Shown here in pieces: positions 1 to 8,795 of a DNA stretch of 64,000 nucleotides; position 1 is the first letter of the stretch; each line of letters opens with the position of its first letter. The notes beneath the pieces are model-generated. The model was not told the DNA's origin and made no database searches. It was given only the letters and a program-made list of their open reading frames with translations. This DNA comes from Nocardia iowensis (lineage in GTDB: Bacteria; Actinomycetota; Actinomycetes; Mycobacteriales; Mycobacteriaceae), in the NCBI RefSeq assembly GCF_019222765.1, contig NZ_CP078145.1, forward strand, positions 8,184,001 through 8,248,000, read 5' to 3'. A program made the position numbers and the translations under genes.

Positions 1-584
1 TGCGCGGCGGGGACAAGGAACTTCACCACGTCGTCGATGGACAGCGGCGACGGACGCGAGGTGGCACCGACGAAGCCGGTGACGCCGGGGGTGTTGCGCA
101 CCGCGCCCCACGACTCGTCGTTGAGTTCCATCCGGACCAGGATGTAGCCGGGCAGCACCTTGCGGTTGACGTTCTTGCGCTGGCCGTTCTTGATCTCGGT
201 GACCTCTTCGGTCGGCACCTCGACCTGGAAGATGTACTCCTCGAGGTCCAGGTTCTGCACGCGGGTCTCGAGGTTGGCCTTCACCTTGTTCTCGTAACCG
301 GCGTAAGAGTGGATGACGTACCAGTCACCGGGGGCGCGGCGCAGCGCTGCCTTCATTTCGGCGACCGGGTCGGCGGGCTCCGCGTCGATCGGGGCGGCCT
401 CGGCAGCGGCGTCCGCGGACTCGGTGGCGGCGTCCGCAGCGTCCTCGGAAGCCACGTCCTCGGAGTCTTCGGCGGTCGCGACGTCTTCGGTGGTGGGCTC
501 CACCACCGCGTCCTCGACCGGGAACTCTTCGTTTGTGTCGTTCTCCGGGGTGCTCACTGGGGCACTCGCTTCCTGTGTCGTCAC
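1..584 (-). CDS. nusG: Transcription termination/antitermination protein NusG (3' end outside window)
   Basis: NusG binds RNA polymerase through its NGN domain and couples transcription to translation or Rho. The visible part has an acidic, low-complexity Ala/Glu/Asp-rich N-terminal extension of about 70 residues, as in other actinobacterial NusG, then the NGN domain with [17 protein letters not shown], a [13 protein letters not shown] stretch and [10 protein letters not shown]. The C-terminal KOW domain lies beyond position 1. I prefer the GTG at 584 because AGAGG sits six bases upstream. The ATG at 590 is in frame but directly abuts that Shine-Dalgarno sequence. It follows secE on the same strand, the usual secE-nusG order. 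Identity is certain; the start is less so. Confidence 0.95.
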   Translation of the reverse strand, partial: MTTQEASAPVSTPENDTNEEFPVEDAVVEPTTEDVATAEDSEDVASEDAADAATESADAAAEAAPIDAEPADPVAEMKAALRRAPGDWYVIHSYAGYENKVKANLETRVQNLDLEEYIFQVEVPTEEVTEIKNGQRKNVNRKVLPGYILVRMELNDESWGAVRNTPGVTGFVGATSRPSPLSIDDVVKFLVPAA

Positions 585-712
585 GTACATCCTCTGCGTG
601 CCGGGGCCGGGCGCGCGGCGGAATTACTCCGCCGGTGTCCGCCCCGGGATCGGCCGGCTGCGGCGGCCGACCGGGTCGAGCGACCGGCAAGCAGTCGCAA
701 GCGCCGGTTCTG

Positions 713-1105
713 CTAGCCGAACAGCCAGGTGACACCCTTGATGAACGCCACATCCAATCCACTGATGAACGCGACCATAAAAATCACGAACACCAGAACA
801 ACGCTCGTATAGGTGACCATCTGTTTCCGGTTGGGCCAGATGACCTTGCGCAGTTCCGCGATTACCTCACGCAGGAACTTGATCAAACGCTTGAAGGGGT
901 TACCCGTCTTCTGGCGTTCGGCCCGATCGGTCTTGGCTGCCTTGCGCGACGAAGGTCGATCGAGGGTGGCGATCGAACCCGTGTCGGCCGACGCACTTCG
1001 CGTCCGCCGGGCGGATCGCTTGCCGCTCGGCCGAGCCACCGCGGCGGTGTCATCGCCGTCGTCGGCCGCATGCGCGCCGTGGCGAGGGTCCCGCTCGTCG
1101 ACCAC
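713..1105 (-). CDS. secE: Preprotein translocase subunit SecE
   Basis: SecE is the small membrane subunit that clamps SecY in the Sec translocon. The 130-residue product has a long, charged, poorly conserved N-terminal half, as in other actinobacterial SecE. The conserved SecE core follows: an amphipathic helix (FLREVIAELRKVIWPNRKQ) and one C-terminal transmembrane helix (VVLVFVIFMVAFISGLDVAF). The GTG start has AAGGA six bases upstream. It lies between tRNA-Trp and nusG, the same order as trpT-secE-nusG in mycobacteria. Confidence 0.96.
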   Translation of the reverse strand: MVDERDPRHGAHAADDGDDTAAVARPSGKRSARRTRSASADTGSIATLDRPSSRKAAKTDRAERQKTGNPFKRLIKFLREVIAELRKVIWPNRKQMVTYTSVVLVFVIFMVAFISGLDVAFIKGVTWLFG

Positions 1106-1170
1106 GTCGATCCTTTCGTCGCTGGCAGGCTGGTTCTTTCGAGCGACCTGCTAGCAGTCGCTACGGAAGG

Positions 1171-1243
<73 letters not shown>

Positions 1244-1491
1244 TCGGTTGGACCGTGTTGGCTGTCCGACCACTGTTCGATATTCAGTTGTGCGGTTCCG
1301 GTGTCACCACAACACGCGCCGCTGTGACATGACACGCGCGCTGCCTTGTCAGTTGCCGGCCCCATCGGCGAAATCCTTGCGGACTCGCCAGGAACCAGCT
1401 CCACAGAGCAGCGCGCAGCGGCTGGTGACCCCAGAAACCTGAGTGTACGTTACCGTCCGCGCCGTTAGCCAATCAGGGTCAGTCGACCAGG

Positions 1492-2559
1492 TCAGGCCAG
1501 TTGCACGGTTGCCGTCGCGCGCCCGAAGATCTTGCGTCCCGCCGACTTCGCCACGATGGCGACGACCGCGGTCCGCGTCTCCGGATCCACTGACTTCACT
1601 TTACCGGTGTACTCGATTTCGGCGGCCTCATCGGTGCCGACGTAGACCGGGCTGGTGAAGCGGACGTTGTATTCCTTGACCGCGCCGGGATCGCCGAGCC
1701 AGGAGGTGACGAAGCCGCCGCCGAGGCCCATGGTGAGCATGCCGTGCGCGACCACGTTGTCCAGGCCGACGAGCTTGATCACCTCGTCGCTCCAGTGGAT
1801 CGGGTTGGCGTCGCCGGAGACGCCCGCGTAGTTCACCAGGTCGCCGCGGGTCAGCCGGACGATGCGGGGTGGCAGCTCGTCGCCGGCAGTGACATCCTCG
1901 AACCTGATCGCGCGCTTGCTCGGTGCGACCTCGGGCACCGTGGCCGGGGCCACGGGCGGGTCGATGGCGTTGGCCCGCGGGCGGTGGTCCGGCGCGTCCT
2001 CGCCGATGCCGTGCATAAGCACGTTGCGCACCACGTCGTTGAGGTTCGGGTCGATGTCCCCGCCGCTGCGGCCGATCAGCGTGGTGTAGGTGGTGAGCAC
2101 CAGCTCGTCGTTCTGCGCGGTGACAATGTTCTTGGTGACGATGATGTCGCCGCCGAAGGCCTGCCGGAACGAGTGCAGGTAGACGTCGCAGACCAGCTGG
2201 TCGCCGACCTTGATCGGCCGGTGGAATTCCAGGATCTGGTCGGTCTGCAGGATCTGGCTCAGGTCGTAGCCGGTGACGATCTGCTCGAAGAGCTTGCGCT
2301 GGGCCAGAATGCCGACCAGGGAGATGAAGGTGAGCGGCGCGAGCAGGCCGTCGTAGCCGTACTCCTGCGCCAGGTCCTCGTCCCAGTGCACCGGGTGGTA
2401 GTCCTGCACAGCGCGCGCGTATTCGCGCACCTTCTCGCGGCCGACCTCGTAGTAGTCGCCGACGCGGTAGTGGTGCCCGACCATCGAGGCCGCGTGCGCC
2501 GCGGGGTCGAAGGTGTCGACCGCCTGAACCGCTTCGTCTGTACCGGTGTTGATTGTCAC
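1492..2559 (-). CDS. Fused (3R)-hydroxyacyl-ACP dehydratase HadA/HadB
   Basis: This is the FAS-II dehydratase that removes water from 3-hydroxyacyl-ACP during mycolic acid chain elongation. The 355-residue protein holds two MaoC-like hotdog domains. Residues about 25-165 resemble the HadA (substrate-binding) subunit and residues about 215-350 resemble the catalytic HadB subunit. The hydratase-2 motif GDANPIHW gives the catalytic pair D250 and H255. In mycobacteria hadA, hadB and hadC are separate genes in this position between rpmG and trpT; here hadA and hadB form one reading frame and no hadC follows. The GTG start has no clear Shine-Dalgarno sequence. Confidence 0.92.
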   Translation of the reverse strand: MTINTGTDEAVQAVDTFDPAAHAASMVGHHYRVGDYYEVGREKVREYARAVQDYHPVHWDEDLAQEYGYDGLLAPLTFISLVGILAQRKLFEQIVTGYDLSQILQTDQILEFHRPIKVGDQLVCDVYLHSFRQAFGGDIIVTKNIVTAQNDELVLTTYTTLIGRSGGDIDPNLNDVVRNVLMHGIGEDAPDHRPRANAIDPPVAPATVPEVAPSKRAIRFEDVTAGDELPPRIVRLTRGDLVNYAGVSGDANPIHWSDEVIKLVGLDNVVAHGMLTMGLGGGFVTSWLGDPGAVKEYNVRFTSPVYVGTDEAAEIEYTGKVKSVDPETRTAVVAIVAKSAGRKIFGRATATVQLA

Positions 2560-2640
2560 GGGAGGACTGTACCTATCTGACCCCGATACCCGGAGTCGGC
2601 GGAGCGTCTACTACCGCGCATCGGACCGTAAAATGCGTCA

Positions 2641-2662
2641 GGGCCGGACTAACGTCCGGCCC
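2641..2662 (-). terminator. Hairpin downstream of rpmG
   Basis: A perfect 9-bp stem, GGGCCGGAC/GTCCGGCCC, with a 4-nt loop. It lies 80 bp downstream of the rpmG stop codon. On the minus strand it is followed after six bases by a short T run (TTTT). It probably ends the tRNA-Met/rpmG transcript before hadAB. Confidence 0.6.
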
Positions 2663-2742
2663 TCGCACTGTCACGATCCGAGATTGCCGGGAGCAATCAA
2701 GCTCCCGACGCCGATCCACGCGGCAGCATCACGCGTGGCGGA

Positions 2743-2913
2743 CTAGCGGGATTCTTTATGTCCCCGGTGCGTGCCGCAGTTCGGGCAGAACTTCTTGAGT
2801 TCCAGCCGATCCGGGTCGTTGCGCCGGTTCTTCTTGGTGATGTAGTTGCGGTGCTTGCACTGCTCGCAGGCCAAGGTGATCTTTGGCCGGACATCGGTGG
2901 ACTTCGCGGCCAC
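2743..2913 (-). CDS. rpmG: 50S ribosomal protein bL33, zinc-binding form
   Basis: A 56-residue ribosomal protein with two zinc-ribbon cysteine pairs (CEQC and CPNC), so this is the zinc-containing (C+) form of bL33, not the cysteine-less paralogue used under zinc starvation. The sequence closely matches the mycobacterial RpmG2 type ([25 protein letters not shown]). The start is GTG with AGAAGGA about six bases upstream; no in-frame ATG is available. It lies between tRNA-Met and hadAB, as in mycobacteria. Confidence 0.96.
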   Translation of the reverse strand: MAAKSTDVRPKITLACEQCKHRNYITKKNRRNDPDRLELKKFCPNCGTHRGHKESR

Positions 2914-2958
2914 GATATTCCTTCTTTCGGGTCAACCAGTTGGTCTGATCGGTTTTGG

Positions 2959-3031
2959 TAGCGATGGCCGGACTTGAACCGGCGACACAACGATTATGAG
3001 TCGTTTGCTCTACCGACTGAGCTACACCGCC
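2959..3031 (-). tRNA. metT: tRNA-Met (anticodon CAT, elongator type)
   Basis: A 73-nt cloverleaf with acceptor stem GGCGGTG/CATCGCT (a G-U first pair) and discriminator A. The anticodon stem AACGA/TCGTT encloses loop CTCATAA, and the T-arm is GCCGGTTCAAGTCCGGC. The G-U first pair and lack of three G-C pairs below the anticodon argue for elongator rather than initiator tRNA. It is upstream of rpmG on the same strand. Confidence 0.92.
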
Positions 3032-3122
3032 ATAGGGTCGCATTGCTGTGGTGCCGCGCCCCGGCCCCACCGGAGTGGGAACTATATGCGATGCCGAGTC
3101 GGTCACCACCGGCAATCCGGCG

Positions 3123-3195
3123 AGCCCCCTAACGGAATCGAACCGTTGACCTTTTCCTTACCATGGAAACGCTCTGCCGACTGAGCTAAGGGGGC
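3123..3195 (-). tRNA. thrT: tRNA-Thr (anticodon GGT)
   Basis: A 73-nt cloverleaf with acceptor stem GCCCCCT/AGGGGGC, discriminator T, anticodon stem TTTCC/GGAAA around GGT, and T-arm AACGGTTCGATTCCGTT. It lies 91 nt upstream of tRNA-Met on the same strand, reproducing the mycobacterial order thrT-metT-rpmG. Confidence 0.96.
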
Positions 3196-3402
3196 ATGAC
3201 TACTTCCGCACCAGGCTCCGAACACCCGACCCCGGCGCGGCGAAGTCTTGAACGAGGTTACACACTCAGGGGTCAGAGCTCCAAACCGGGTGGTCAGAGC
3301 GGTATTCAACCACGCTTCACAAAGCAGACCGCCAACCAACAGCGCTGCGGTAGTCGGCAGGAACGGAACGTGCCTGCGCGAAGCGACCACTGGAAGGGGA
3401 GT

Positions 3403-3449
3403 CCGGGGGGCGAAGCCCCGCCGGGCGGGGCGGGGGGGGTTGCACCCCC
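3403..3449. repeat. G-rich palindromic tract in the tRNA-Thr/tRNA-Tyr spacer
   Basis: This sits in the gene-free spacer 3196-3514. It has two short hairpins: GGGGC-GAA-GCCCC at 3407-3419, and GGGGG/CCCCC arms around TTGCA ending at 3449. Between them is a run of G blocks (positions 3422-3439) separated by single C residues, able to form a G-quadruplex on the plus strand. I recall similar GGGGCTTCGCCCC palindromes as dispersed extragenic elements in actinobacteria, but could not check copy number. The rest of the spacer (3196-3400) shows no gene or clear signal. Confidence 0.5.
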
Positions 3450-3463
3450 ACAAGACACGAACG

Positions 3464-3504
3464 AAGTGAGCCCCGCACGCGCTTTCTGCGTGCAGGGCTC
3501 ACTT
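3464..3504 (-). terminator. Terminator hairpin after tRNA-Tyr
   Basis: Two 17-nt arms (3464-3480 and 3488-3504) pair with a single mismatch around a 7-nt loop. The hairpin begins 11 nt beyond the 3' end of tRNA-Tyr in its direction of transcription, and the minus strand continues with a T-rich stretch. This is best read as the intrinsic terminator of the tRNA-Tyr transcript. Confidence 0.72.
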
Positions 3505-3514
3505 GCGAACGGAG

Positions 3515-3597
3515 TGGCAGGTGTAGGATTCGAACCTACGTAGGCTTTCACCGACAGATTTACAGTCTGCTCCCATTGGCCGCTCGGGCAACCTGCC
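3515..3597 (-). tRNA. tyrT: tRNA-Tyr (anticodon GTA)
   Basis: An 83-nt class II tRNA with a long variable arm. The acceptor stem is GGCAGGT/ACCTGCC, discriminator A. The anticodon stem encloses GTA in the loop CTGTAAA, and the T-arm contains GGTTCGAATCC. CCA is not encoded. Confidence 0.95.
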
Positions 3598-3769
3598 GTT
3601 CACGCTGTTGAAGGCGCGGAGAGCAGAATACATCGAACCCCAGCCCTGAATGCAAACCGGCTGGCTATCGGCCGTGCGCGCGCACTAGCGTCCTAGTTCC
3701 GGGTACAACTGTCGGGTGCCGGTTTTCCGGTGAAGTGACCCGTCGAACCGTGAGGAACAGGAGCGCAGT

Positions 3770-4261
3770 GTGGCCGATTCGTCTTTCGATGTCGTCAGCA
3801 AGGTCGACCGTCAGGAGGTCGACAACGCCCTGCATCAGGCCGAGAAGGAGCTGACCACCCGCTACGACTTCCGCGGTACCGGTGCGGCCATCGAGTGGTC
3901 CGGTGAGGACAAGATCGTGCTGACCGCCGAGGCCGAGGAGCGGGTGAAGGCGGCGCTGGATGTGTTCAAGGAGAAGCTGATTCGCCGCGACATCTCGCTC
4001 AAGGCGTTCGACGCGGGCGATCCGGTCGCCTCCGGCAAGACCTACAAGATCACCGGCACGCTGGTGCAGGGCATCGATACCGAGCACGCGAAGAAGATCA
4101 CCAAGAAGATCCGTGACGAAGGCCCCAAGGGCGTGAAGGCGCAGATCCAGGGTGAGGAACTGCGGGTGAGCAGCAAGAAGCGCGACGACCTTCAGGCCGT
4201 CATCTCGCTGCTGAAGGGCGAGGACTTCGGCATCGCTTTGCAGTTCGTCAACTACCGATAG
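3770..4261 (+). CDS. yajQ: YajQ family cyclic-di-GMP/nucleotide-binding protein
   Basis: A 163-residue member of the YajQ/UPF0234 family, which has two ferredoxin-like folds. Some members bind c-di-GMP or nucleic acid; the role in actinobacteria is not established. Family hallmarks are the N-terminal [34 protein letters not shown] and the C-terminal [12 protein letters not shown]. The start is GTG with AGGAG six bases upstream. It converges on htpX with a 12-bp gap. The same neighbourhood (YajQ, htpX, prenyl synthase, menJ) exists in mycobacteria. Confidence 0.93.
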   Translation: MADSSFDVVSKVDRQEVDNALHQAEKELTTRYDFRGTGAAIEWSGEDKIVLTAEAEERVKAALDVFKEKLIRRDISLKAFDAGDPVASGKTYKITGTLVQGIDTEHAKKITKKIRDEGPKGVKAQIQGEELRVSSKKRDDLQAVISLLKGEDFGIALQFVNYR

Positions 4262-4273
4262 CCCGGGGGCACC

Positions 4274-5155
4274 TCAGTAGCGCTTCGGCCCGCCTGCCAT
4301 TTCTTCGAGGCGGGCGATGCGCTCGGCCATCGGCGGGTGGGTGGAGAACCAGCGAGCGGCACGCTCACCCGTGCGGAACGGGTTGGCGATCATCATGTGC
4401 GACTGGGCGGTCAACTGCGGCTCAGGCGGCAAGGGGGCGGCTTGCACGCCGCGTTCCAGCTTGCGCAGGGCCGAGGCCAAGGCCAACGGGTCGCCGGTGA
4501 GTTCGGCGCCGGACTGGTCCGCCTGGTATTCGCGGGAGCGGGAGACGGCCAGCTTGATCAGGCTCGCGGCGATTGGTCCGAGCAGCGAGACGAGCAGCAC
4601 GCCGAGCATGTTGGGGCCTTCGCCGTTGCGGTTGCCGCCGAACGCCGAGGCGAAGAAGGCCAGGTTGGCCAGGCCGGAGATGACCGCGGCGAGGGCGCCC
4701 GCGACCGAGGAGATGAGGATGTCGCGGTTGTAGACGTGCGATAGCTCGTGGCCGAGCACGGCACGTAGTTCCCGCTCGTCGAGGATCTGCAGGATGCCGC
4801 TGGTGCAGCAGACCGCGGCGTGCCGAGGACTGCGGCCGGTGGCGAACGCGTTGGGCGCGTTGGTCGGGCTGATGTAGAGCCGCGGCATCGGCTGGCGCGC
4901 GGTGGTCGCGAGCTCACGCACGATCCGGTAGATCACCGGCGCCTCCAGCTCGCTGACCGGCTGCGCGTGCATGGCCTTCAACGCGAGTTTGTCGCTGTTG
5001 AAGTACGCGTACGCGTTCATGCCGACGGCGAGCAGGATGGCCAGAATCAGGATCGTCGGGCTGCGGAACATCGCCCCGGCGAACACGATCAATGCCGAGA
5101 GCCCGACCATCAAACCGAAGGTCTTGAGCCCATTCGCATATCCGTGGCCGTGCAT
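4274..5155 (-). CDS. htpX: Membrane zinc metalloprotease HtpX
   Basis: HtpX is an M48-family integral-membrane protease that degrades damaged membrane proteins. The 293-residue product has two N-terminal transmembrane helices (about residues 14-30 and 33-51). The zinc motif HELSH is at 136-140, two further hydrophobic segments follow (about 145-170 and 183-203), and the third zinc ligand is E209 in SREYQAD. Length and motif spacing fit an active enzyme. It is followed by the prenyl synthase gene upstream on the same strand (83-bp gap). Confidence 0.95.
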   Translation of the reverse strand: MHGHGYANGLKTFGLMVGLSALIVFAGAMFRSPTILILAILLAVGMNAYAYFNSDKLALKAMHAQPVSELEAPVIYRIVRELATTARQPMPRLYISPTNAPNAFATGRSPRHAAVCCTSGILQILDERELRAVLGHELSHVYNRDILISSVAGALAAVISGLANLAFFASAFGGNRNGEGPNMLGVLLVSLLGPIAASLIKLAVSRSREYQADQSGAELTGDPLALASALRKLERGVQAAPLPPEPQLTAQSHMMIANPFRTGERAARWFSTHPPMAERIARLEEMAGGPKRY

Positions 5156-5238
5156 AGGTCTCCTTGCCCACTCCCCCGATCGTCGAGTGTCTTACAGCAG
5201 CTCAACGATAGGAGCACGAACCAAAGTTCCTGCTGAAC

Positions 5239-6261
5239 TCAGCCGACACGCTCGATGGTGTAGCGGACCAGGTGTTCGAGGGCGTCGTTGGCCGGGCCTG
5301 CGGGCAAGGCGGACAGTTCGGCGTGGGCGATGTCGGCGTAGCCGTGCAGCTTCTCCTTGGCCAGCACCATGCCGCGGGAGCGGGCGAGCAGGTCGAGGGC
5401 CTCCTCGACTTCCGCGTCGGTGTCCAGCGGGTGGTCGAGCAGCTTGCGCAGGCGGTCGCCTTCGACGCCCTCGTCGCGCAGCGCGTAGAGCACGGGCAGG
5501 GTGTGCACGCCCTCGCGCAGGTCGGTGCCCGGCGTCTTGCCGGACTGTTCGGCGGCCGAGGAGATGTCGATGATGTCGTCGGAGATCTGGAAGGCGGTGC
5601 CGACCGCGTCACCCAGCCGGGCCAGCCGCTCGACGTGCTCGGTGCTCGCGCCGGAGAAGGTGCCGCCGAACCGGCCAGCGGCCGCGATCAGCGAGCCGGT
5701 CTTCTCCCAGACGACGCGCAGGTAGTGCTCGACCGGGTCCTGGGATTCGCGGGCGCCCATGGTCTCGCGCATCTGGCCGGTGACCAGTTCGGCGAAGGTT
5801 TCGGCGATGATTCGCACCGCGTCGGGGCCCAGCGTCGAGGTCAGCCGGGAGGCGTGCGCGAAAAGATAATCGCCCGCCAGGATGGCGATGTTGTTGCCCC
5901 AGCGGGCATTCACGCTCGGTGCGCCGCGACGCATGGTCGCCTCGTCCATCACGTCGTCGTGGTAGAGCGTCGCGAGGTGCACCAGTTCGACGACGGTGCC
6001 CGCGGTGATCAGCGCGGGATCGGTCGGGCGCGGGCCGAGTTGGCCGGTGAGGATGGTGAACAGCGGCCGGAACCGCTTGCCGCCGGCCTTGGCCAGGTGC
6101 AGCGCCGCCTCCTGCAGGAATTCCTCGCCGTCGGACAGCTCGGCGACCAGGAGCTTCTCGACCTCTTCCAGGCCGTTGCGCACGGTCGCCGCGAGCTCGA
6201 CGTCGACGAGATCGACCCCGGCCACCACCGTGCTCTCGTCCCGCACTGCCGATGCGCTCAT
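5239..6261 (-). CDS. grcC1: Polyprenyl diphosphate synthase (GrcC1 type)
   Basis: A trans-type prenyltransferase that condenses isopentenyl diphosphate onto allylic primers. The 340-residue product has both aspartate-rich motifs: DDVMDE at 102-107 and DDIID at 228-232. GKRFRP near residue 61 contacts diphosphate. The chosen ATG has GGGAG five bases upstream; an in-frame start 30 bases earlier lacks this. It is divergent from menJ, so the product is probably the side chain of menaquinone, although chain length cannot be read from sequence here. Confidence 0.93.
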   Translation of the reverse strand: MSASAVRDESTVVAGVDLVDVELAATVRNGLEEVEKLLVAELSDGEEFLQEAALHLAKAGGKRFRPLFTILTGQLGPRPTDPALITAGTVVELVHLATLYHDDVMDEATMRRGAPSVNARWGNNIAILAGDYLFAHASRLTSTLGPDAVRIIAETFAELVTGQMRETMGARESQDPVEHYLRVVWEKTGSLIAAAGRFGGTFSGASTEHVERLARLGDAVGTAFQISDDIIDISSAAEQSGKTPGTDLREGVHTLPVLYALRDEGVEGDRLRKLLDHPLDTDAEVEEALDLLARSRGMVLAKEKLHGYADIAHAELSALPAGPANDALEHLVRYTIERVG

Positions 6262-6454
6262 TTCTTCTCCCACCGATCCGTCCGACCCCACGGTAGAGAA
6301 CCTAGCGTGTCCCCAGCCGATGGCCCATGAACACCGTCACTATGCGGTGTATCAGACACTTTCGCACACCATTTTCCGCCTGCCTCGGTGGCCAGGTTTC
6401 CTGGTGACGCGACCGCCGTCGACACGAACAAGATTGCCCTGCAAGTATTGAGGC

Positions 6455-7720
6455 ATGGGTTCACCCGAAGTCACCCCCGCTGCCGGGGACGCGCTGCCCG
6501 CCAGGGCCGAGGTGCTCGTCGTCGGCGCGGGCCCGGCCGGATCGGCGTCGGCCGCCTGGGCCGCGCGGGCCGGGCGGGACGTGGTGCTCCTCGACGCCGC
6601 GGTCTTTCCCAGGGACAAGACCTGCGGCGACGGGCTGACACCGCGTGCGACGGCCGAGTTGGAACACCTCGGCCTCGGCGACTGGCTGCGGGCGCACACG
6701 GTCAACCACGGTCTCCGGATGACCGGTTTCGGCCGGGAAGCACTGCTGCCGTGGCCCGCCGGTTCCTTTCCGACTTATGGAAGCGCCGTTCCCCGAACCG
6801 AACTCGACGACAAGCTGCGCGAGACCGCGATGAAGTCGGGCGCGCGGATGATCGACGGAACCAAAGTGGTCGATGTCACCCGCGAGGGTGATCGCGTCAC
6901 GGGTGTGATCGTGCGGACTACCGAGGGAACGCACACCATCGAATGCGCGACGCTCATCGTCGCCGACGGCGTGCGCTCGCCGATCGGACGCCAGCTCGGC
7001 CGCACCTGGCATCGGCAGTACGCGTACGGCACGGCGGCCCGCGCCTACATCAAGTCCGGCCGCAGCGACGACCAGTGGATCACCTCGCATCTCGAACTGC
7101 GCGACGCCGATGGCGCCCTGGTCCCCGGCTACGGCTGGGTGTTCCCGCTCGGCAACGGCGAGGTCAATATCGGTGTCGGGTCGCTGGCCACCGAGAAGCG
7201 GCCCTCGCACATCGCGTTGAAACCGCTGCTCGAGCACTACACCAAGCTGCGCTTCGATGAGTGGCAGTTCGAGGGCTCGCTGCGTGCGGTGGCCTCGGCA
7301 CTGTTGCCGATGGGTGGCGCCGTGTCGAATGTGGCCGGGCGCAACTGGGTGCTGGTCGGTGACGCCGCGGGCTGCGTGAATCCGTTGAACGGTGAGGGCA
7401 TCGACTACGGCCTGGAGGGCGGGCACATGCTCGCCGGATTGCTGGACGAGCCGGATTTCACGCACATCTGGCCGGAACTGCTGCGCGCGAAGTACGGCCG
7501 CACCTTCTCGGTGGCGCGGCGGATCGCCGGGCTGGCCACCCATCCACGGATGGTGCCGGTCGGCGGGCCGCCGGTGATGCGGTCGACGTACTTGCAGCGC
7601 ACCGCGGTCCGGGTAATGGGCAACCTGGTCACCGACGAGGACGTGGATCTGACCGCGCGGGCGTGGCGGGCGGCGGGCCGGATGTCGATGCGCGTCGACG
7701 ACCTTCCTCCGTTTGCCTGA
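6455..7720 (+). CDS. menJ: Menaquinone reductase MenJ (geranylgeranyl-reductase family flavoprotein)
   Basis: MenJ reduces one isoprene unit of the menaquinone side chain, giving the partly saturated menaquinones of actinobacteria. The 421-residue protein has the N-terminal FAD dinucleotide-binding motif (VVGAGPAGSA, about 22-31), the family motif CGDGLTPRA, and a second FAD motif VLVGDAAGCVNPLNGEGIDY. Length matches the mycobacterial protein (Rv0561c type). GAGG lies just upstream of the ATG. The 193-bp divergent spacer with grcC1 probably carries promoters for both. Confidence 0.92.
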   Translation: MGSPEVTPAAGDALPARAEVLVVGAGPAGSASAAWAARAGRDVVLLDAAVFPRDKTCGDGLTPRATAELEHLGLGDWLRAHTVNHGLRMTGFGREALLPWPAGSFPTYGSAVPRTELDDKLRETAMKSGARMIDGTKVVDVTREGDRVTGVIVRTTEGTHTIECATLIVADGVRSPIGRQLGRTWHRQYAYGTAARAYIKSGRSDDQWITSHLELRDADGALVPGYGWVFPLGNGEVNIGVGSLATEKRPSHIALKPLLEHYTKLRFDEWQFEGSLRAVASALLPMGGAVSNVAGRNWVLVGDAAGCVNPLNGEGIDYGLEGGHMLAGLLDEPDFTHIWPELLRAKYGRTFSVARRIAGLATHPRMVPVGGPPVMRSTYLQRTAVRVMGNLVTDEDVDLTARAWRAAGRMSMRVDDLPPFA

Positions 7721-7819
7721 CCCAGCTGACCTGCGGTTTCCCAGCTCGCACAGCGGTCAACCGGTACGCTGATCATGCTGTGTGAGTCAGCGACGCACGT
7801 GACGACAGGGTCGGCAACC

Positions 7820-8245
7820 ATGGGCGGACGAGCAGGTGGACGACCCGCGCTGTATTTGCTGCCGCATCTGCGGCGGGCGCGGGACCTCGCGGATCGACAG
7901 TATGCCGACCCGCTCCGTCTCGATGAATTGGCCGCTGCCGCAGGGGTTTCCAAGTATCACTTCCTCCGCGCGTTCACCGCCGTCTATGGCCTCACCCCCG
8001 CCGCGTATCTGGCGGAACGACGGATCGAGCGCGCGCAGGACCTGTTGCGCGCCACCAACCTGACGGTGACCGAGGTGTGCATGCTGGTCGGCTACAGCAG
8101 CCTCGGCTCGTTCAGCAGCAAGTTCCGCCAGCTGGTCGGCGTGTCTCCCTCCGAATACCAGGCCAAGTTCGCCGACGGCGCGCCCCGCATTCCTGGCTGC
8201 TTCGTGTTCATGCACGGCCTCAGCGACCGCAAGCGCGATACCTGA
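7820..8245 (+). CDS. Short AraC-family transcriptional regulator
   Basis: The protein is essentially only the AraC-type DNA-binding domain: two helix-turn-helix units (LRLDELAAAAGVSKYHFLRAF and VTEVCMLVGYSSLGSFSSKF) and the family signature ending in GVSPSEYQ. There is no ligand-binding domain, so any signal sensing is unexplained. The ATG at 7820 has AGGG nine bases upstream; in-frame starts at 7775 and 7799 are possible. It is 57 bp upstream of a VOC-family gene in the same direction, a pair often seen in actinobacteria, and probably controls it. Confidence 0.85.
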   Translation: MGGRAGGRPALYLLPHLRRARDLADRQYADPLRLDELAAAAGVSKYHFLRAFTAVYGLTPAAYLAERRIERAQDLLRATNLTVTEVCMLVGYSSLGSFSSKFRQLVGVSPSEYQAKFADGAPRIPGCFVFMHGLSDRKRDT

Positions 8246-8302
8246 GCCGATCGCGCAATTTCAGAGAAGCGCCGACCGATAGCGCGCCCATAGCCTGGTC
8301 GC

Positions 8303-8740
8303 ATGACAACGATTACGAACGTCTCGCTGGTCACCCTGTACGTCACCGACCAGACCGAATCGAAGCAGTGGTACATCGATAAGCTGGGGTTCGTCGAGGT
8401 TGCCGATATCACCATGGGCGACAACGGGTTCCGGTGGGTCACCATCGCTCATCCGGAGCATCCGGAGCTCGAGATCGGGCTGATGATCCCGGGGCCGCCG
8501 CTGGACGAGAATCTGGCCGAGGCCATCCGCCGCGCCCTGGCGAACGGCACCCATGGCGCGCTCGGCCTGCGCACCGAGAACTGCCAGCAGACCTTCGAGG
8601 AACTCACCGCCAAGGGTGTCGAGTTCATCCAGCCGCCGGCCGAGCGGCCCTACGGCACCGAGGCGATCATCCGGGACAACTCCGGGAACTGGCTGGTGCT
8701 GGTGGAGCAGAAGGAATACTCGCCCGAGGATTTCCAGTAG
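8303..8740 (+). CDS. VOC (glyoxalase/bleomycin-resistance fold) family protein
   Basis: A 145-residue protein of the vicinal-oxygen-chelate superfamily: a beta-alpha-beta-beta-beta unit (NVSLVTLYVTDQTESKQWYI) and the second module ending in IIRDNSGNWLVLVEQ. Substrate is unknown; family members range from dioxygenases to resistance proteins. It is probably co-transcribed with the AraC-family gene just upstream, suggesting response to a small molecule. Confidence 0.86.
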   Translation: MTTITNVSLVTLYVTDQTESKQWYIDKLGFVEVADITMGDNGFRWVTIAHPEHPELEIGLMIPGPPLDENLAEAIRRALANGTHGALGLRTENCQQTFEELTAKGVEFIQPPAERPYGTEAIIRDNSGNWLVLVEQKEYSPEDFQ

Positions 8741-8748
8741 ACGAACCA

Positions 8749-8793
8749 TCCCGTCGTCCCGGCGCGGGCCGGGACAACGGGGGCCGTTTTTCG
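8749..8793 (+). terminator. Terminator hairpin between convergent VOC and DUF2505 genes
   Basis: A GC-rich stem with arms CCCGTCGTCCCGGC and GCCGGGACAACGGGG separated by GCG, followed on the plus strand by GCCGTTTTT. Placement directly after the VOC stop codon and the T tract support intrinsic termination. The arm CCCGTCGTCCCGGCG recurs in the inverted repeat at 59630-59716. Confidence 0.72.
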
Positions 8794-8795
8794 CC

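Noticed and set aside
309..762. Long open frames on the plus strand over the nusG gene
   Set aside because: High GC makes antisense frames open by chance; the minus strand encodes clear NusG.
2743..3597. tRNA cluster as an integration site
   Set aside because: No duplicated tRNA 3' ends, integrase or atypical genes are seen next to the four tRNAs.
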